A DNA stretch of 60,000 bases. Source: Cryptomeria japonica. Taxonomy: Eukaryota; Streptophyta; Pinopsida; Cupressales; Cupressaceae. Under the pieces are notes generated by a model. The model was given only the letters and a program-made list of their open reading frames with translations. It was not told where the DNA came from and searched no databases. The position numbers and the translations under genes were made by a program. Location of the stretch: contig NC_081409.1 of assembly GCF_030272615.1 (NCBI RefSeq), forward strand, positions 470,514,573 to 470,574,572, in the 5' to 3' direction. Within the stretch, counting starts at the first letter, position 1, and each line of letters starts with the position of its first letter. Below, in pieces: positions 12,351-25,550 of the stretch.

Positions 12351-12904
12351 TGTTAGACAGATCAATTAACCGGAAGACAACTAAGAGGGGGGGTGAATCA
12401 GTTGTCATAGATTACCGGAACCATTAGCAATTTAAACTTTAATACCGGAACCCAAAACATTAATACCAGAATAGAGATTAAACCAATTAAGCATAAATAA
12501 TAATCACATAATAAAAACCATCCACATGACACCAAGATTTGTACATGGAAAACCCAGTAAAGGGAAAAACCACGGTGGGAAGCCTACCCATAGTCAAATA
12601 ATACTTCTGCAGTAAGTATGTGAATTACAATTAAGGGGCCCGCACTTGTGGGAAGGCCAACAACCTAGAGCGCACTGCTCATCACAAAAGGAGCCTCACT
12701 GACTACATAGAAATCTAGACTACAATCCGGAGAAGTGTTGAACTACAAAAAATAGCATATCTTATGCCTGAGTATAGTTCTGGTTAAGCTCAATACCAGA
12801 GGGATAAATCCTCTTACATACACCCAATTCGATCTCCAATGATCGACCAACTCCTCTTCCTGAATGATATTACATTATTCACACATTACATTCCTTGACC
12901 ATGA
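12351..12904 (-). repeat. Truncated 5' LTR of copia element D
   Basis: It starts TGTTAGACAG and runs parallel to 8908-9463 until a shared CCTTGACCATGA, after which the copies part. A mutated initiator tRNA-Met primer site lies just inside (TGGTTTTAGAG on the minus strand, about 12337-12347, against the usual TGGTATCAGAG). From 12905 to 13080 the sequence belongs to the gypsy1 linker. Confidence 0.8.
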
Positions 12905-13080
12905 GTACTAAAAATTTTGTAAGAATCACTGGCAGTTAAAGAAAGAAGACAGAGAAAAGAAATAGAGAATAGAGATTTAGCAGAAAATCATGAATCTTTT
13001 ATTGAGTTTGTTCAAAACTAGTTTCGCCTATTCAAGGCTCATCAGTTGCCAAAGATATAGATAAGAATAAATTTCAATCC

Positions 13081-13575
13081 ATGGTTGGAAATTTGGCAGC
13101 TTCAAAGGTAGCATTCACTGATCAGGATGTACCCATGGATAAACCTATGCACAATTATCCTCTACACTTAGAAGCTCTTATTCATAGAAATAGGTTTCGA
13201 AGAGTACTCATAGATGGAGGAGTCAGACTCAATATATGCACTTTGCATCTAATCAAAGCTCTAGGTTACTCTGAATATCATATTGATCCTACCAAGAGAA
13301 TCAATATCAAAGCTTACAATGATAAGGAATGCCCCTCCAAGGGTGTAGTAACCTTACCAATGCAAGTAGGACCAATTTCCACAAATATCACTTTCCAAGT
13401 CTTAGACAGAGAATTGGGGTACAACATGCTACTAGGATTCTCATGGATACATACCATGCAAGTAGTGCCATCTACTTTTCACCAATGTGTTAAGTTCCCT
13501 TACAATTCCATTGAGATCGCCATACATGGTGATCCAAATCCTTTTCAGCACTGCAATTACCTAAGAGCAAGCTAA
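13081..13575 (+). pseudogene. PR: Ty3/gypsy aspartic protease (gypsy1)
   Basis: A retropepsin-like domain that would cleave the polyprotein. The frame (164 codons, starting MVGNLAASKVAF) contains the catalytic block HRNRFRRVLIDGGVRLNICT. The usual Asp-Thr/Ser-Gly is Asp-Gly-Gly here, a variant also present in the gypsy2 copy. The C-terminal part GYNMLLGFSWIH and SVPSTFHQ-like VVPSTFHQCVKF follow. Gypsy2 (57153-57713) aligns along its whole length. The ATG shown lies inside what was a continuous polyprotein, so it is not a true start. A stop at 13573-13575 ends it, and a frameshift near 13720 separates it from the G-patch part. Confidence 0.85.
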
Positions 13576-13727
13576 GATAATCAAGTACCCATTAATCAGG
13601 CAGCTCCACTCCACATAAAAATGGAATCTCTAAAGTTTGCAAAAATAGTAGCATCATCATCTCACACATCTCCAAACATGAAGGGTGTGGCGAGTACTCA
13701 TGTTCTGGAACATTGTCAGTAGGGTAG

Positions 13728-14170
13728 ATGTCTCCTAGGTCCTTTGGGAGAACATTACCAAATCTAACAAACAAAGACAAAGGGAAGGAAATTGTCCATT
13801 TTTCTAATTCTTGTTCTTTAATTAGATGGGGAGAGATTAATGAAGAATCCCTAGATGAATATGTCAATGGATGGTTGTATAAAGAAGAAAATGACACTCC
13901 AAACATCAAACTCCCCTTAGAACAATATGGTAATGGTTTCAAGATGTTACAGCGACATGGTTATGATGGAACCATGGGCTTGGGGGAACATGCACAAGGC
14001 ATCATAGAACCCATCTTACCTTCAGAGAATCCAAAAAATTGGGGGTTAGGATACATTGTCTTGACAAGAAAAAGAAGAACAGTTCAACTAGATACCCCAA
14101 TAATAACAAGTGAAGATCATGACCTTGAATCACCAAGTGTAATGCTTGCCAAAATACCCCAAAGAAATAT
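13728..14170 (+). pseudogene. G-patch region of gypsy1 polyprotein
   Basis: After a linker ending ...YVNGWLYKEEND, the residues YGNGFKMLQRHGYDGTMGLG and the following Gly-rich turn (13921-14065) form a G-patch, a short glycine-rich RNA-binding motif. A G-patch after the protease is seen in some plant Ty3/gypsy elements and in betaretroviruses. The reverse transcriptase that should follow is missing: the frame degenerates and meets a (TTTTA)n run at 14190-14215. Confidence 0.75.
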
Positions 14171-14189
14171 AGCTAAATACACACTAATT

Positions 14190-14215
14190 TTTTTATTTTA
14201 TTTTATTTTATTTTT
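14190..14215 (+). repeat. (TTTTA)n microsatellite
   Basis: About five units of TTTTA at the point where gypsy1 coding similarity stops. It may mark the deletion or insertion junction. Confidence 0.8.
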
Positions 14216-16520
14216 AGAATACAACACATAACAACACTTAAGCAATGCAGCGAGCACACAACAACATTTAAGTGTTATGAATATAGAATAATTCACTCAA
14301 TCTATTCAAACAATTATGCAAGCGGGATACAATAAATCATTTCTACTAACTCCCTAGGGTATCTCAACGCCATTACTTAATCTACCTACCTAAGCAATAA
14401 GCATTTACTTTCTTTCAGATCAATACCTCATAATCTAAATCATTATACACACATAGGTGCAACATAGCAATACCTAACACTCATGATATGCAACCTTCTT
14501 AATCTTTCATTTAATATGAGATTTTATCTTTCAATGCAGAGCTACTTCCCTTTTTCTCTTAGGTTCATTTTATACACCAAGTCCAAATGTTCCTATTACC
14601 ACTAACCAACCTTTGAATATAAAGATCACCATTCACATACCAAGATTAACCCTTATACTACATTAACACAATTTCCATTTATGATTAACTTCCATATAAT
14701 AATTTATGAATCTATGCTCCTAGCATACTTATTACTTCATCATGATTCCTAAGGTACATAAGGAAATAATCACAAAGTCTTCCTAAAACAGTTAACCCAT
14801 AGCTCATTTAATACTCCTAAAATCTCTTACACTATATCAATTAACCAACAATCCTCTTATTACAAATTAAGTAACTACATGAATTCATCTCAACAAAAAC
14901 TAAGATACAATATCCTAATTCCATAACCACTAATAGTATCCACCAAATGGAGATATAATCTCAAACCATAACACAAAATACATTCTAATCCTTTCCTAAA
15001 AGATAAGCATTCATTTTACCATCTACCCATACACTTACTAGTAATTACCATTAATAAGATTAGTAATTCATTCATTAAGATCATTCATACAATATTTTCA
15101 TAAGGAATGTTCAATTACATCCCAAACATTATAAGATTTCAATCCAACCATTAGATCACTATCCACGAAGTATGGTACTATAATATCAAATTCATTAATC
15201 ACAACTCACAAACATGTCCTAATATACCTTCTGATATTATTCGTACTCATACATCCTACCAAGACTTAGCATTTCTTCTAATCAAGCATTAGTTAAGACA
15301 TCATTCCAAGTCTAATACCATTATCATAATATTTATACCATTTCCTTTTAACATGGCTCATCAAGAATACAAATTACATCTTTTAATTCCAAACCATATT
15401 GCTTATCCACATCTCATGCATCCATTTCATTTAATATAAATGCGTTACGATACAGCTCAAGGTTCATCATTAAAATCATCTACCATAACCAAATTTATCA
15501 CTACAACTAGAACAACATAGTCATTTCTCATAAACATGATTTCTTGTACAACCATTACATAAGAATTTCATTATATAAATCACATCATCATCTACATTCT
15601 TTCTGCAATTATTATCCATGAACTATGTGAAGAAGCATCCTCATCAACTCAAGAAGAATCCAAAGATAGGAACATCCTAATGGTTTAAAAGCACCAACCA
15701 CCCGACCATGTGGAACCAAAGGAACCACCCCTCGTGCCAAGAGATGACACAAGGTCCCAAAACACACTCTACATCTAGGCTGACACTCAAAACCAAAGAG
15801 ACTAACCAACACAAGGACACTAAAGTAAGAACCAATCATAAGATAGCACAGATAGAAAACTCCCAGAGGCGCACAAATCAGCAAGACATAAATACATCTC
15901 AAGCAAGGACACATGTAGGAGCGAAGTGTCATCACATGCTATCCTCCCCCATAATATTGCCGAAACACAACTCTTCACGACATAACCCTGATAGACATGT
16001 GGAGCCATTTCTACCCATGAGAGAATCAAGGGAGATTTGACTTACCCTCTTCACGGCCTTCTCATGCTTATCCTAAAACATCCTCCCTAGGAATCAGCCA
16101 TGAGGCTCAAACTATTAATTATCTTGTTTTAATGAGATCTAATTACCCATTCCAATGAATTTATTAATAATGTTATCACTTGTTTACAAAATCATAGAAA
16201 AATCCAATGTGCCTTGGTGGTCTAGACTTCATGCATCCTTACAAGGAACCTCATGCAAGCCTATCTCTCGTGACCCCAGTCATCACAAGGAAGCCCACTC
16301 CTCCTAACATGGCCCAATAATAAATCATAAGAGGCTCTAAATTCAAATTCCAAGAAAATATCCATAACTTCATCATGCATCCCAATAACACATAAAACAT
16401 ACAAGGAAAACCATAGCTAAAGAGCGCAAAGGGCTTAAATCCATTAAAAGCAATATGAGCCTCAATGTGGAAATCCATATGATATAAGAAAATATTCCAT
16501 CAATAAAATATATCAATTTT
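14216..16520. other. AT-rich sequence without recognisable gene
   Basis: Only short frames full of stops are present. A somewhat GC-richer patch (15640-16060) has no domain I recognise. No LTR ends or target duplications could be placed. Confidence 0.5.
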
Positions 16521-16620
16521 GTTGTCTCCACAGCAATATCATCTTGTTGTCTCTACAGCAATACTATCTTGTTGTCTCCACAACAATAACATCTTGTTGT
16601 CTCCACAGCAATACCATTTT
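16521..16620 (+). repeat. Four-copy 25-bp tandem repeat
   Basis: Units start at 16521, 16546, 16571 and 16596. Each reads GTTGTCTCCACAGCAATA plus a variable ending, with one to three differences between units. The ORF over it is only a product of the repeat. Confidence 0.9.
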
Positions 16621-16849
16621 TTCATTGCAACATCTCAATATAAGAAAGGACTCAAATCTTCAACAATAAATAAGTCAAGAATGTTGCAGCATAGAAAACA
16701 TAAAATCACATCAAACTGATAATTAACAGTAGCTAGAAAACATATGCAAAAATCACAAAAAGCCTCTAGAATGAAACCAAACTCAAGAATCCAAACCTGA
16801 CTGGAAAACAGTGAAAACACCAAAGACAAGAAGAACAACACTTTTTCAT

Positions 16850-17095
16850 TGAATCTTAGTGCTTTTGCATTACAGATTAGCACTTATGCATTACAAGTTA
16901 GCACCTGTGTTAAATAGTCCAGTGCCTATGCAGATAAGGATAGCGCTTTTGCACAAAGGACAATGCATATACATCGAAGGACAGCGCAAATGAAACAACA
17001 GACAGTGCAAATGAATAAAAGGACAGCGCAAGTGAATGAAAGAACAGCGCATATGCAAAGTTAGCGCTTTTGCAAAAAAGGACAGAAAATCATAG
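16850..17095 (+). repeat. Degenerate ~21-bp minisatellite (AGCGCAAATGAA type)
   Basis: Units such as GACAGCGCAAATGAAACAACA, spaced 20-22 bases, are clearest at 16978-17062 and weaker on both sides. The motif AGCGC/AGTGC recurs in each. It resembles the GCAGCGTT-type arrays of the gypsy2 leader in period and core. Confidence 0.65.
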
Positions 17096-19384
17096 AACTT
17101 TTGGCAAAGATTTAAAAATCAAACTTAAAACAAAAGGCTTCGAAAAACATATACATGGAGTCACCAAGAACCAACAAGTAAGAAGAAATAAATAGAATAA
17201 AGTTTAATAGAATATAGAGGGAGAGATTCCAAAAACACATCCACAATTGGGAGACCCAGAACTCATTCACAGAGACTTCTTTTGAGTCTAAAATACACAG
17301 GTGACTCTACCAACAATAGATAAGGCCAAAGCTACATCAAACAAAACACCAATCAGATGATCCAAACAATGATATAGGATCTCACTACAAGCAGCCATGA
17401 ATCTAGACTTTTCAATGTCGTGAACAACAACACACAGGAGACCAAATATTTCTCCAATACAACTATACAAATATCCATATAAAATAAAGTTTTTGCCTCC
17501 ATATATAACTCTGAAAACTACAATAAATCAAATATTTCATCCCCAACTCCCGGAAGACATTTTCAAACACGGAGCATACATAGAGAAATTTTAAAGCTGA
17601 AGATAAACAAAGACAAGGAACCCAACCTGCACCCTGGGTGATGGATGAGAGTTGAGGTAGAGCTCCATCCAAATCCAAGGCCAAACCAAGAAACTCCAGC
17701 AACAATCCAAGCCAAAACCCAAAGAAAATTCTTGCAGAGAATATTTTTGCAAAGAAGAAGCCAGCCCAAAAAACTTCACGAGAAGAAAATAAAAAAGCCA
17801 AACAATAACCAAAAACCCTAGCCTCAATCTCAGCCAATCAAAATATTCCAATCTATAATATATTTTACCAACCCCACCATATAATATAATTTTACCTCTC
17901 TTTCAAATTCAACCAATAAGAGAAGAGGGTAGGTAAGGTAAATATAGATCATGCTTTTACGATTAGGTGCGAATGTTTTATTATTTTATTTTTAAAGTGA
18001 ATTTATACAACCCACTTAATATAAAAGTCAAACTAATAAATAAAATATGAGCCACAATTAAATAAATCAAATGGGGAAATTAAATTAAATAAACCAAAGG
18101 CTCATAAATGAATTAAAGAACCAGATAAACATTAAATACCAAATAAATATTAAACCATAGGCGATTAAATAAATAAATAAATACCATTAAAAGGTGAAGT
18201 CACAAATAAATATAAAACCACAACATAAGCTAAACAATAAATATTAAATCATCATTAAAATAAGTAAACAATTAAATATCAAATAATTAAATACCCAAAA
18301 AGACAAGAGTCCAATAAATTAAATTAAACATTAGATAATCAAATAATCAAATCGCTATTAATCAAAATAATTAAAATAAATAATATTAACTATTTAATCT
18401 CGCATCAATAATCAATCAGCCTCAACATAATAGGATTAACCAACCAACGCTAACATACTCACAACATAGAAGAAACCAAGCTTACTAACTGACATGGCGA
18501 CAAGCGCCAAGACACTGACGACTCACAGTGAACAACTTAGACCTAGAGTATGTGAGGGAAACTTGTGCCAACTCTGAACCACATACCATTGGGATTTAAA
18601 GACACACTCAAACTTGTAGAGCCAAGTGGATTTAGTGGTTGGTACCTGCAAATTCTGCATCTACAAAGAAATGATATGACATATGCATATATATATATAT
18701 ATATATTATAACATGCAAGGGTTAGAGAATTGCAATGACACATCCTGCTCGCAATGAGTGATGTGAAATTGTCTCTATCCCGAAGACAGTCATACAACAA
18801 TCAAACACACCATAAGATCAACTCATCATAGATAATCATTAAATATGGTTAGTACATAAAAACATCATCAAGTGCATGATTAGTATAATTCATTATTATA
18901 GTACAACATGTAAAATCCATCAACACTTATTCTCCTCAAATCACATGATCAATATAATCATTCGATAATCAATCACATAATAAGTATATAGTGTCTAATA
19001 AATCACACAATCAATAATGATAGTATCAACATCATATAAATCATCTGAAATAGCATATGCCCAATAATGTCTATCATGCCTGAATTAAAAGTCAACTCTA
19101 GTCAAAACAATTCAAGTCAAGGGTGGACCCTACACCAAGACCAAACAATGCATTACAGACAGTCTTTTAGCCAACATCTCGTGTCAATAGTGATGGAAAC
19201 AGTAATTGCACCAGCATCAGATACTTCCACGCCATCATCACCAACTAATATAGAAATAGAAATGAGGATAGCACCAATAAGAGAGGCTAATTCAATATTA
19301 CCCTTATCTCTTATTCAAGCACTCAATGAAGCTTCTATCACAGAAGATGAACCTCCCAGTTAGGATACTCTCCCATTTATCATC
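17096..19384. other. AT-rich sequence without recognisable gene
   Basis: Contains long A/T-rich tracts (17880-18430) and an (AT)n run at 18687-18706. A 98-codon frame at 19067-19363 ends just before the gypsy2 LTR; it has no motif and I do not call it a gene. Confidence 0.5.
18687..18706 (+). repeat. (AT)10 microsatellite
   Basis: Uninterrupted AT dinucleotide run of about 20 bases. Confidence 0.9.
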
Positions 19385-19389
19385 AATGT

Positions 19390-20492
19390 TGTATACACCT
19401 AAAAATGCACTGAAGATAATTAATTAAATACACAATTAATTAATTAATACTCCTTCTGAATTAATTGAATTCACAAATAATTTGATTAATTTCCCCATTC
19501 ATCTACTTGTAAATAAATCTAAGTGATTTATTTATATAGTTCATTCAATAATCCCCCTTTGATTAATTAATTCCAAATTAATTTATTCCCCTCATTTTAG
19601 TCAATTCTTCTAATTCCTAATTAAGATTAACAAACACAAGTTTGTTGAGATTAATTACCATTTTCCTAATATTTGAATTTCTAAATTCAAATATGAGCAC
19701 ATGGATCCTAACTTCTAACCACCTATCCTAACCACCCCCTAACCTAACCCATTCTATCTAATCCTAGGTTTAACTAACCCTATCCTATCTTGCACCTCCT
19801 AACCTTTTTTATTCTAACCTCTTGTGGGTTGGATATCTCCTCCTTGAGACACATGGCACTTTTGCCACATGTCTCCTCCCTTCAACACTTGCTCGCCCTC
19901 TCATGAGCAAGGTTCATTGACACTTGTCACCATAGAGATGACATGTGTCCCTTCCTCCAACCTCTTCTCCAACTTCCTCAATTCTAGTTCTTGATATCTT
20001 TAGATCGAATCGAAAACATTGATTCTGGTCACCTTAGCTTTGGCCTTGGAATTCCTATAAATACCCCTCATTTTGGAGCAATAAAGATCCCTTGCATTCA
20101 TAGTTTTTGCATTGTTATTATAGGAATTTGAATTCATATCATCTATCATAATTGTTAATTTGGATTAATCATAGCATATTAATCTAGTTTCCTTTTTATC
20201 AAATCATGTAGCTTGAATAGATCATTCTAGCTAGATCATACATTTCATATCATTTGTATAATCATGAAGTAGATACTCAACTCTTGAGTTTCCACCTTGG
20301 AGGTCATTGCTCCACTGAGAGCCAACAATCCAACACCTTCAAGGTCCTTAAGAATAGAGGATGATGGGAAATCTTAAAGGAGGCCTTTGGTTTGAATATT
20401 TTATTAAGTTTTCAAGTTGTGCTTCCTAGTTCTTATTATTGTCTCATCTATGTGTATTCTTGTTTCCATTGACACTAATTTTTAGCATCACA
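19390..20492 (+). repeat. 5' LTR of gypsy2
   Basis: It starts TGTATACACCTAAAAATGC and ends GCATCACA. A TATA box, CTATAAATACC, lies near 20057-20067. Its start closely resembles the solo LTR at 25551 (TGTATACACATAAAAATGG) and the PMD-element LTR in reverse complement (TGTAGACACCTAAAAATGG), so all three belong to related gypsy families. The partner LTR is outside the window. Confidence 0.75.
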
Positions 20493-20497
20493 TTACT

Positions 20498-20515
20498 TGG
20501 CACCCACCATGGGGC
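20498..20515 (+). other. Primer-binding site of gypsy2
   Basis: TGGCACCCACCATGGGGC lies five bases after the LTR end. It resembles the TGGCGCCCACCGTGGGGC leader seen at this position in many plant Ty3/gypsy elements, with two CpG-type changes. It differs from the primer site of gypsy1 and the PMD element. Confidence 0.65.
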
Positions 20516-20789
20516 CTATCCCCTTTGATCTTTAACAATTTTTCTTATAGGAAATCTCATTGACAAGTTGATTAGCTCTTTCAGGTTCTACATTCGCGTT
20601 CTTGGTCTCCATTTTAGCATTTTGGCACCTCAAATGTGTTGAACACAATGTACCACTAAGAGGGGGGTGAATTAGTGTTTTCAAAAAATCTTCTCTTTTG
20701 ATCCTAAGAGTGATTATCGGTTAGCAATGCAAACACAAGTAAACCTACCAGTAAGATAATGAAAGACATCACAATACAACCACAGAAAG

Positions 20790-21691
20790 TGTTGCAGTCA
20801 AGGCAGGGAAATCCAATGAAGGACAACCCAACCTTTCAGCTTAACACATAAACCATGCAAAACATACTCGTAAATGGTAACAAGGTGCCAGAAATAGTAG
20901 AAAGAACAACCAACAACAACATAGAACACATAATTGGTAAATAACTTGAAAAAATCTTATTACAATCTGAAGGATTACACATGCCACATGTTGGATCGTA
21001 GTCCAGGATACAAATAATGCTTACAACACAATTACAAGATCCTCAGGTCATCCTCATATCAAATCAGCTTCTAGGAACAATCTATTAGTTCTACCCTAGT
21101 CCAGACCTTAGCCTTTCAGCCTCAGTCCTATTGGTTTAGAATCTTGTCAGATCTACATCTTCACTCAATATCATAACTCTGTCTTCTATCTTCTAACCTC
21201 TATATCCCTCCTCAAATTATTTGTCAGCTTCATTTATACCGTCTACAAATAATTACAACTCAATCATGTGGGCCCAAAGACCATCTGGTTCATAAAACAT
21301 GCAACGGTAACATGTCGGCTCAAATCACTAAGAATAATCTCTGAATCATAAAATGATGTGCAGATCTCCGAGAATACCGACCAAGGCCCAAAGCAACACC
21401 TCTAACGATCCGCAAGTCACGGAGATCAACTGCAACCCAAAATCATCTTCGCTCAACACATTGTCAGACTAACCAGTAAGAACATATCAACCAGGCCAAT
21501 ACCGGAATCCACATCTCACCAAAAACAAAGCCAAATTCTATGAAACTCGAACATGGTAAAGATGATGAACACAAGGGGATAAACCCAAAACCAAAATGCT
21601 AAACACTCACACATGAAGAAATGCCACGTTCTCAAGCAATGCCACTGAAAATTGCTCAACCGGTAAGAACTAGACCAGTTCTCTTGCATCA
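20790..21691. repeat. Solo LTR nested in A's 3' LTR
   Basis: This 902-base block, absent from A's other LTR, begins TGTTGCAGTC and ends TTGCATCA. It is flanked by GAAAG (20785-20789) and CAAAG (21692-21696); the empty site in the 5' LTR reads CAAAG, so the duplication has one later change. The alternative is a deletion in the other LTR between the CACAAAG-like repeats. Confidence 0.55.
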
Positions 21692-23704
21692 CAAAGCCAC
21701 ATCACATGACACTGGTAAATACGAGGAAAACCCAAGATGGGAAAAATCTCAGTGAGAAAAGCTACTAGAGTCTACTGCTCCAATCCAACCTCACAATCAA
21801 AACACTAGTTACAACATTTAGGGCACCAACCCAAGGAGCACCACTCCAACTGATTTAGGGAACCAACCTAGGGAGCACCACTCCTACTGATTTAGGGCAC
21901 CAACCCCAACACCAAGCTCCAACTCAGTGACAACAATACATTATATTAAAATAATACAATATTTTTATCCTGCTTACAAATGGGTTATGTAGCCTCTGCA
22001 AGTAATCTCTCTCTACAGGTTTCTCTCCTACTCAGCTTTGCCAATAGTACTCTATGTCTTCCACTCTACCTCCTCTCTACTGGTTCACACTCCACTACCT
22101 TACCGGTTAACTACTATCTCCTATCACATTGCCTCCTCCTTTTATGATCTCTACTTACTCTCTTCCTCTCTCTTCTTAGCATGTTGTCATTGCTTTACCG
22201 GTTTAGGCTCTACCGGTTGTTTGTCTTTGCACCTAGTTAACGAAGACTTCCTCAGTACCAACTCAGCCCTACTCAGTCCTTCACCTTGCTAGATCTCCTT
22301 CAAGACTCTCTCTGCATGCTTTATTCTTCTTTGTTTGCTTCTTATCGGTGCAAACCCTACTGGTTTATACTACTATTAAACTCTGTAACAGTTTACCAGT
22401 TGCCTTGGCCTTATAGGCTAAACCACTTTCAATCCTCTTACCGGTTGCACCTCCAAATGCTTAGTTGTTTTACTCTCTCAATTAGATCGACTCTTTTCAT
22501 TCAAATGTCATCACGCCTTCTAGTAGCATCACACAATATAGACTTCTCCTCCATTCTTATAGCTGAGATTTTCCCACCAAAACGTAACTTCAAACTATTG
22601 GCACACTAGGGATTCTTCTACAGATCGTGAGGAGTATCATATCCAATCAAATCTTGTTCTGTATGAAGATAAACAACCTGTAAGCAATCAATAATCACTT
22701 ACATATCTTCCATCTTCCAAGGCATTTTTTCTATACTTAGCAAACACAGATAGTCTATCGATAAGGCACTTGGTCAATCACCATAAATGGTTCAGCAGAT
22801 TGCATCACCAAACTTGTTCTGCACTTGGACATTCTACATCGATCGATGCATCCCATTGACCACCTTTGTTTGACCTTCCTCAAGCTGCACACCTCTGTAA
22901 CACATCCCATGGTTTACGAGATCTTCATTTAATGTCGATTAAATCTATAACTACCTCATCGATGCAAAATCTATCTACTCTAGCATGCATGTTCATCACC
23001 TTTACTCCACATGGCACCTTTGTCGGCATCCACCTTAGCTCACTATGTCGGTCTGACTTGGTCACCAACAAATTACACACAGCCAGTGTATGCTTCATAC
23101 TATTGGCCCCCCTTTGCCGACTAGTTCTATAACCCTATCGGTATATCTTTCCTTACCAGCTAACCTTCTTGCCTTCACCTTCCTTGTGTCAATGGAACAT
23201 GTTAGCCCAGACATCATACATACTGATTTGCAGCAACTATCTAGGGTGACTCACCATGTGCTTCTTCAACTGACTGAGAGCCTATCACTTTTGTCTCTCA
23301 GTACATTTAGTTGCATATCAGTATCCTTGTTCACCAGTTGGGACTCCTAATGAATTCATGCTATCAATCCTCCAACCATCTCCATCGGTGGCAACAACAA
23401 TCTCCATCTGAACCTCGGTAACTACAAGTGTGCAACTACAGAGATTCATCTTCATCTGACCATTTTTCATCTCAACCATTTTGCCAAGATGGAAAAAACA
23501 TCATCTCGGCTCTTCCTTCTTTGTCCCTGCAGCACATCTTGACTTCACATGCTGATCTGGTGTACATCTCAGATCTTAACCTCTAGAAGATTCTTTATTT
23601 TCCACTTTGGTCATCTAGTATATGCATCCAATCACCTGACTTTTCTTACTCTGACTATCTCATCCCAAAGAGTAATGATGTATGCCATGTATGTTGTGAG
23701 ATAA

Positions 23705-24938
23705 TGATGCAGAGCATCATGCAAAACCAACCAACCATCAAGGATCATGCTTATCCAATCATCTAAACAACATTTTAGAGGCATTTCTCATGTAACAACC
23801 TTATCATTGAATCAATAACAAATATGATAGGTTCCTCGATCTCATCAAAGATACTTACAACCTTTACATTCCATAAACTCAAAAATTTAATCAATAACCT
23901 TCAATTAATCATAAAACTTCCAACATATCCATAAAAACTCATACCAATTAATCATGAGTCCATCCAATTCATGCTTCTAATCACCTTCCAAATCTGTCCC
24001 AGTTGTGACAGTTTTGATACCCTGCATTCTGTTATTAACATCTTTCCAACAAGACATTAGTTTGAAAATTGCTCCAGTGGAGAAATAGATAATTAGTCTT
24101 TCTAAAACATATTCACAACTTGTAAAGATCCAATGGTTCATTAGACATTTATGCCCTCTGCACCGAGACCGTTTTGACTGTCATAGAAAAAACAAGAAAT
24201 GTGCATGCCCAGTCCGCCTAGGGCAACAAATATCTTCCAAAATAAAAATCCATTTGATATGAAATAAAATCCATATGAAAGACCCTTTGATCTACTCTCA
24301 GAATAACTAAGATTTAGATTTTTCCCACTGTTAAAAGTTGGAATATGATCAAACCCTTGCACACACCTCTGTAAATGAGGGTTTACAAACTGTTTTTACA
24401 AAAACTAACATAACTCATTCATTCCTTCATAAAAAAACACCAAACCAAAGCCAAAAGAAGGATAACTCATTGACCTAACTTTTCATAGTAATTATACACC
24501 ATTTCCAAGCCTTACATGGCCGTACAAGGCCTAGAAATAGAGAAGATAATTGTTTTAGGACTGCAAAACAAAGGTTTTTGAATTCCCAATTTCAAACAAA
24601 ATGTACTCCTTCTTTCTCTTTGGTTTGGATCAACATTACATCATTTAAATAGTGATTCCCATTCTTGGGAACTCTCATAACTAACCTTTAGCAAATTTGT
24701 AACTCCTCATTTATGCATTTTACATCCTTATTACCCTTATTTGGGTCTTTTAACACATTTTGGAAAATTTCAACATCATGAGGACCTTTTGGACAATTTA
24801 TGAAAAATGGCTTACATAGCCTTACATTATGATTTACTATGACTCAAATAGACCTTATAAGCTCAAAAATTATTGAAATTACTCATGACATCACTCTTGA
24901 CCTCATGGAACCTCTTGAAACTAGGTGCTCCTACACTA
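23705..24938. repeat. Solo LTR nested in A's 3' LTR
   Basis: This 1234-base block, absent from the 5' LTR, starts TGATGCAGAG and ends CTACACTA, flanked by GATAA on both sides (23700-23704, 24939-24943). The corresponding empty site lies near 51783. No coding sequence was recognised. Orientation and family are unknown; the final TA suggests a CA end changed by C-to-T on one strand. Confidence 0.65.
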
Positions 24939-25391
24939 GATAAGCAAGGTATTACCACTTATTGGTGGGAAGAATAGACAATTGCACTTCAACTGCCAAA
25001 CATCGGTGGAGGAGAATCTATGTCACTTGCCAGTAATATGCTAACTTCACTGGGGAGAGGATACATCTTCAACTTGACATATGTTCTGGTAGCTTTTCTA
25101 TGTCATCTTTCCTCACTGAAGCAACACTCTTTGTTAACCTTCTCTTAATCTAGTGGGAGTCCTTCTAGATGACAATATACTAGCATACCAGCTGCACTTT
25201 TGACCCTTCGTTAGCTCATACTGCAGTAACCTCTATCGATCACATGCTTTCTAGTTCACATCACTCACCAGTCACTTCTCTACATGCATACTCACTAACC
25301 GGATCCCTCTTCCCAATACAGACATGTAAACCAATTACTCCAACTTGCTTACCTATTGGCTTCATTGTCCATACTACCGGTATATAATACT

Positions 25392-25550
25392 TGTTGGAAT
25401 CCAAGAACACTAAGAGGGGGGGTGAATCAGTGTTCTACCTGTATGATCAATTTTAACCTTATTAAAGCATGCATACACCATCCAATATACCGGTACATGT
25501 AGAATTGAAAGAAGTAAAGAAACCAATAAGCCAATCACATAAATGAATAC
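25392..25550 (-). repeat. 3' LTR of element B, first part
   Basis: It starts TGTTGGAATCCAAGAACACT and matches 45513-45675 of the 5' LTR, including the GGGGGGGTGAATCAGTGTTC block. It is cut at AATAC (25546-25550) by the solo LTR that starts at 25551. Confidence 0.9.

Larger units (their letters stand above)
8908..12904 (-). mobile_element. Ty1/copia element 'D': internally deleted, gag-PR-RNase H only
   Basis: Minus-strand copia element inserted in gypsy1 gag. Its 3' LTR (8908-10130) is complete, and the 5' LTR (12351-12904) keeps only its inner ~550 bases before gypsy1 sequence resumes. Between them lie a degraded primer site, a gag frame, and one 456-codon open frame that runs from gag through the protease start directly into RNase H. 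Integrase and reverse transcriptase are absent. The element cannot mobilise itself; it could only have moved with proteins from a complete copia copy. The outer end of its 5' LTR was lost together with adjacent gypsy1 sequence, so no target duplication can be checked on the right. Confidence 0.85.
2476..14170 (+). mobile_element. Ty3/gypsy relic 'gypsy1' (LTR-leader-gag-PR-G-patch), interrupted and truncated
   Basis: Plus-strand Ty3/gypsy relic. In order: probable 5' LTR, primer site at 3669, a ~1.6-kb leader sharing blocks with gypsy2, gag (7376-8907), aspartic protease (13081-13575) and G-patch (about 13921-14065). It is interrupted by a solo copia LTR (5997-7056) and by copia element D (8908-12904). 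D's right end joins gypsy sequence again just before the protease, so the C-terminal half of gag has been deleted together with part of D's LTR. Reverse transcriptase, integrase and the 3' LTR are missing: recognisable coding ends near 14170. All frames contain stops. The left limit is uncertain. Confidence 0.7.
20637..25391 (-). repeat. 3' LTR of element A, main part (with two nested solo LTRs)
   Basis: Collinear with 49643-52198 of the 5' LTR except for two extra blocks, 20790-21691 and 23705-24938, annotated as solo LTRs. It is interrupted at the ATACT duplication by element B and ends in 46425-46516. It holds several ORFs of 60-110 codons, none with a domain, several repeated in the other LTR; I leave them out. 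Confidence 0.8.

Noticed and set aside
16521-17095. Short regular repeats considered as a CRISPR array
   Set aside because: Directly adjacent units without unique spacers; this is a eukaryotic minisatellite.
22038-23350. Run of 80-107-codon plus-strand ORFs
   Set aside because: They lie inside element A's LTR, are antisense to it, have no domain, and reappear in altered form in the other LTR (50243-51217).
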